From assembly GCF_024742075.1 (NCBI RefSeq), contig NZ_JANSGD010000004.1, forward strand, positions 1 to 64,000: a stretch of 64,000 bases of DNA, in the 5' to 3' direction. This document shows, one piece after another, positions 63,912-64,000 of the stretch; within the stretch, counting starts at the first letter, position 1, and every line of letters starts with the position of its first letter. The notes beneath the pieces were generated by a model that ran no database searches, was not told the origin of the DNA, and saw nothing but the letters and a program-made list of their open reading frames with translations. The position numbers and the translations under genes were made by a program. The stretch comes from Facklamia sp. 7083-14-GEN3. GTDB taxonomy: Bacteria > Bacillota > Bacilli > Lactobacillales > Aerococcaceae.

Positions 63912-64000
63912 GTGGCAAATGAAAATATACCCGATAAGTACTCCTTACTAAATGGAGCAGCCTTAGCCTATGTTGGAGATGCTGTTTATGAAGTAGAGAT
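63912..64000 (+). CDS. mrnC: Mini-ribonuclease 3 (5' part only)
   Basis: Only the first 29 codons are in the window. The reading (ANENIPDKYSLLNGAALAYV, then GDAVYEVE) has the LAYVGDAVYE motif of Mini-III, which processes 23S rRNA. The start is GTG with AGAGG at 6 bases. It is cut by the window edge. Confidence 0.85.
   Translation, partial: MANENIPDKYSLLNGAALAYVGDAVYEVE

Overview
The window comes from an AT-rich Firmicute of the order Lactobacillales and covers the chromosomal replication origin. The evidence is the gene content (rpmH | dnaA-dnaN-yaaA-recF-gyrB-gyrA, a class II-type dUTPase carrying the insert seen in lactobacilli/enterococci, gdpP-rplI-dnaB, radA-yacL-gltX-cysS-mrnC), GAGG-type ribosome binding sites and TTG/GTG starts. 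An Aerococcaceae- or Carnobacteriaceae-like member fits, but family placement is inference. I see no tRNA, CRISPR array, insertion sequence or prophage. An rRNA operon begins just outside the left edge.

Left arm (1-36.4 kb, almost all minus strand, leading away from oriC). At the edge lies the promoter and leader of a minus-strand rrn operon, then comC (prepilin peptidase, plus strand). The transcription/translation block follows in its usual Firmicute order when read on the minus strand: rpmG-secE-nusG, rplK-rplA, rplJ-rplL, rsmC-like methyltransferase, rpoB-rpoC. It has been opened at three places. A TspO-like membrane protein and a CPBP protease sit between nusG and rplK; two paralogous secreted acidic proteins plus a convergent thioredoxin-like lipoprotein sit between rplL and rsmC; ktrBA (potassium uptake) sits between rsmC and rpoB. 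Further up are a frameshifted msrA, a penicillin-binding-protein-like secreted protein that has lost all three catalytic motifs, guaB, and the operon rsmG-parA-parB-DUF951-ychF-DUF1129. Then come mnmG with a Nudix hydrolase, mnmE, a GerM-domain lipoprotein, and jag-yidC-rnpA-rpmH.

Origin (36.45-38.44 kb). DnaA boxes are clustered upstream of dnaA and again between dnaA and dnaN, giving a bipartite origin. The dnaA promoter overlaps a DnaA box. Two perfect parS sites flank ssb-rpsR at 46 kb, and the matching ParA/ParB genes lie at 26-27.6 kb.

Right arm (38.4-64 kb, mostly plus strand). It holds dnaN, yaaA, recF, gyrB, gyrA, rpsF-ssb-rpsR, gdpP-rplI-dnaB, a DUF536-like coiled-coil protein, a thiolase, two minus-strand genes (CDF cation transporter and a membrane-anchored C39-like peptidase), an intracellular alpha-amylase, dut-radA-yacL-gltX, lplA, cysS and the start of mrnC.

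Regulation visible in the sequence is rich for a housekeeping region. A 23S-rRNA-like L1-binding motif occurs twice, before rplK and before rplA. An L10 leader precedes rplJ and has a terminator with a competing hairpin. An intrinsic terminator lies inside the rpoB leader, and terminators sit inside the secE-nusG and rpmH-rnpA operons. The most unusual protein-level observations are the catalytically dead PBP-like protein, the tandem secreted paralogs and the A8 frameshift in msrA.
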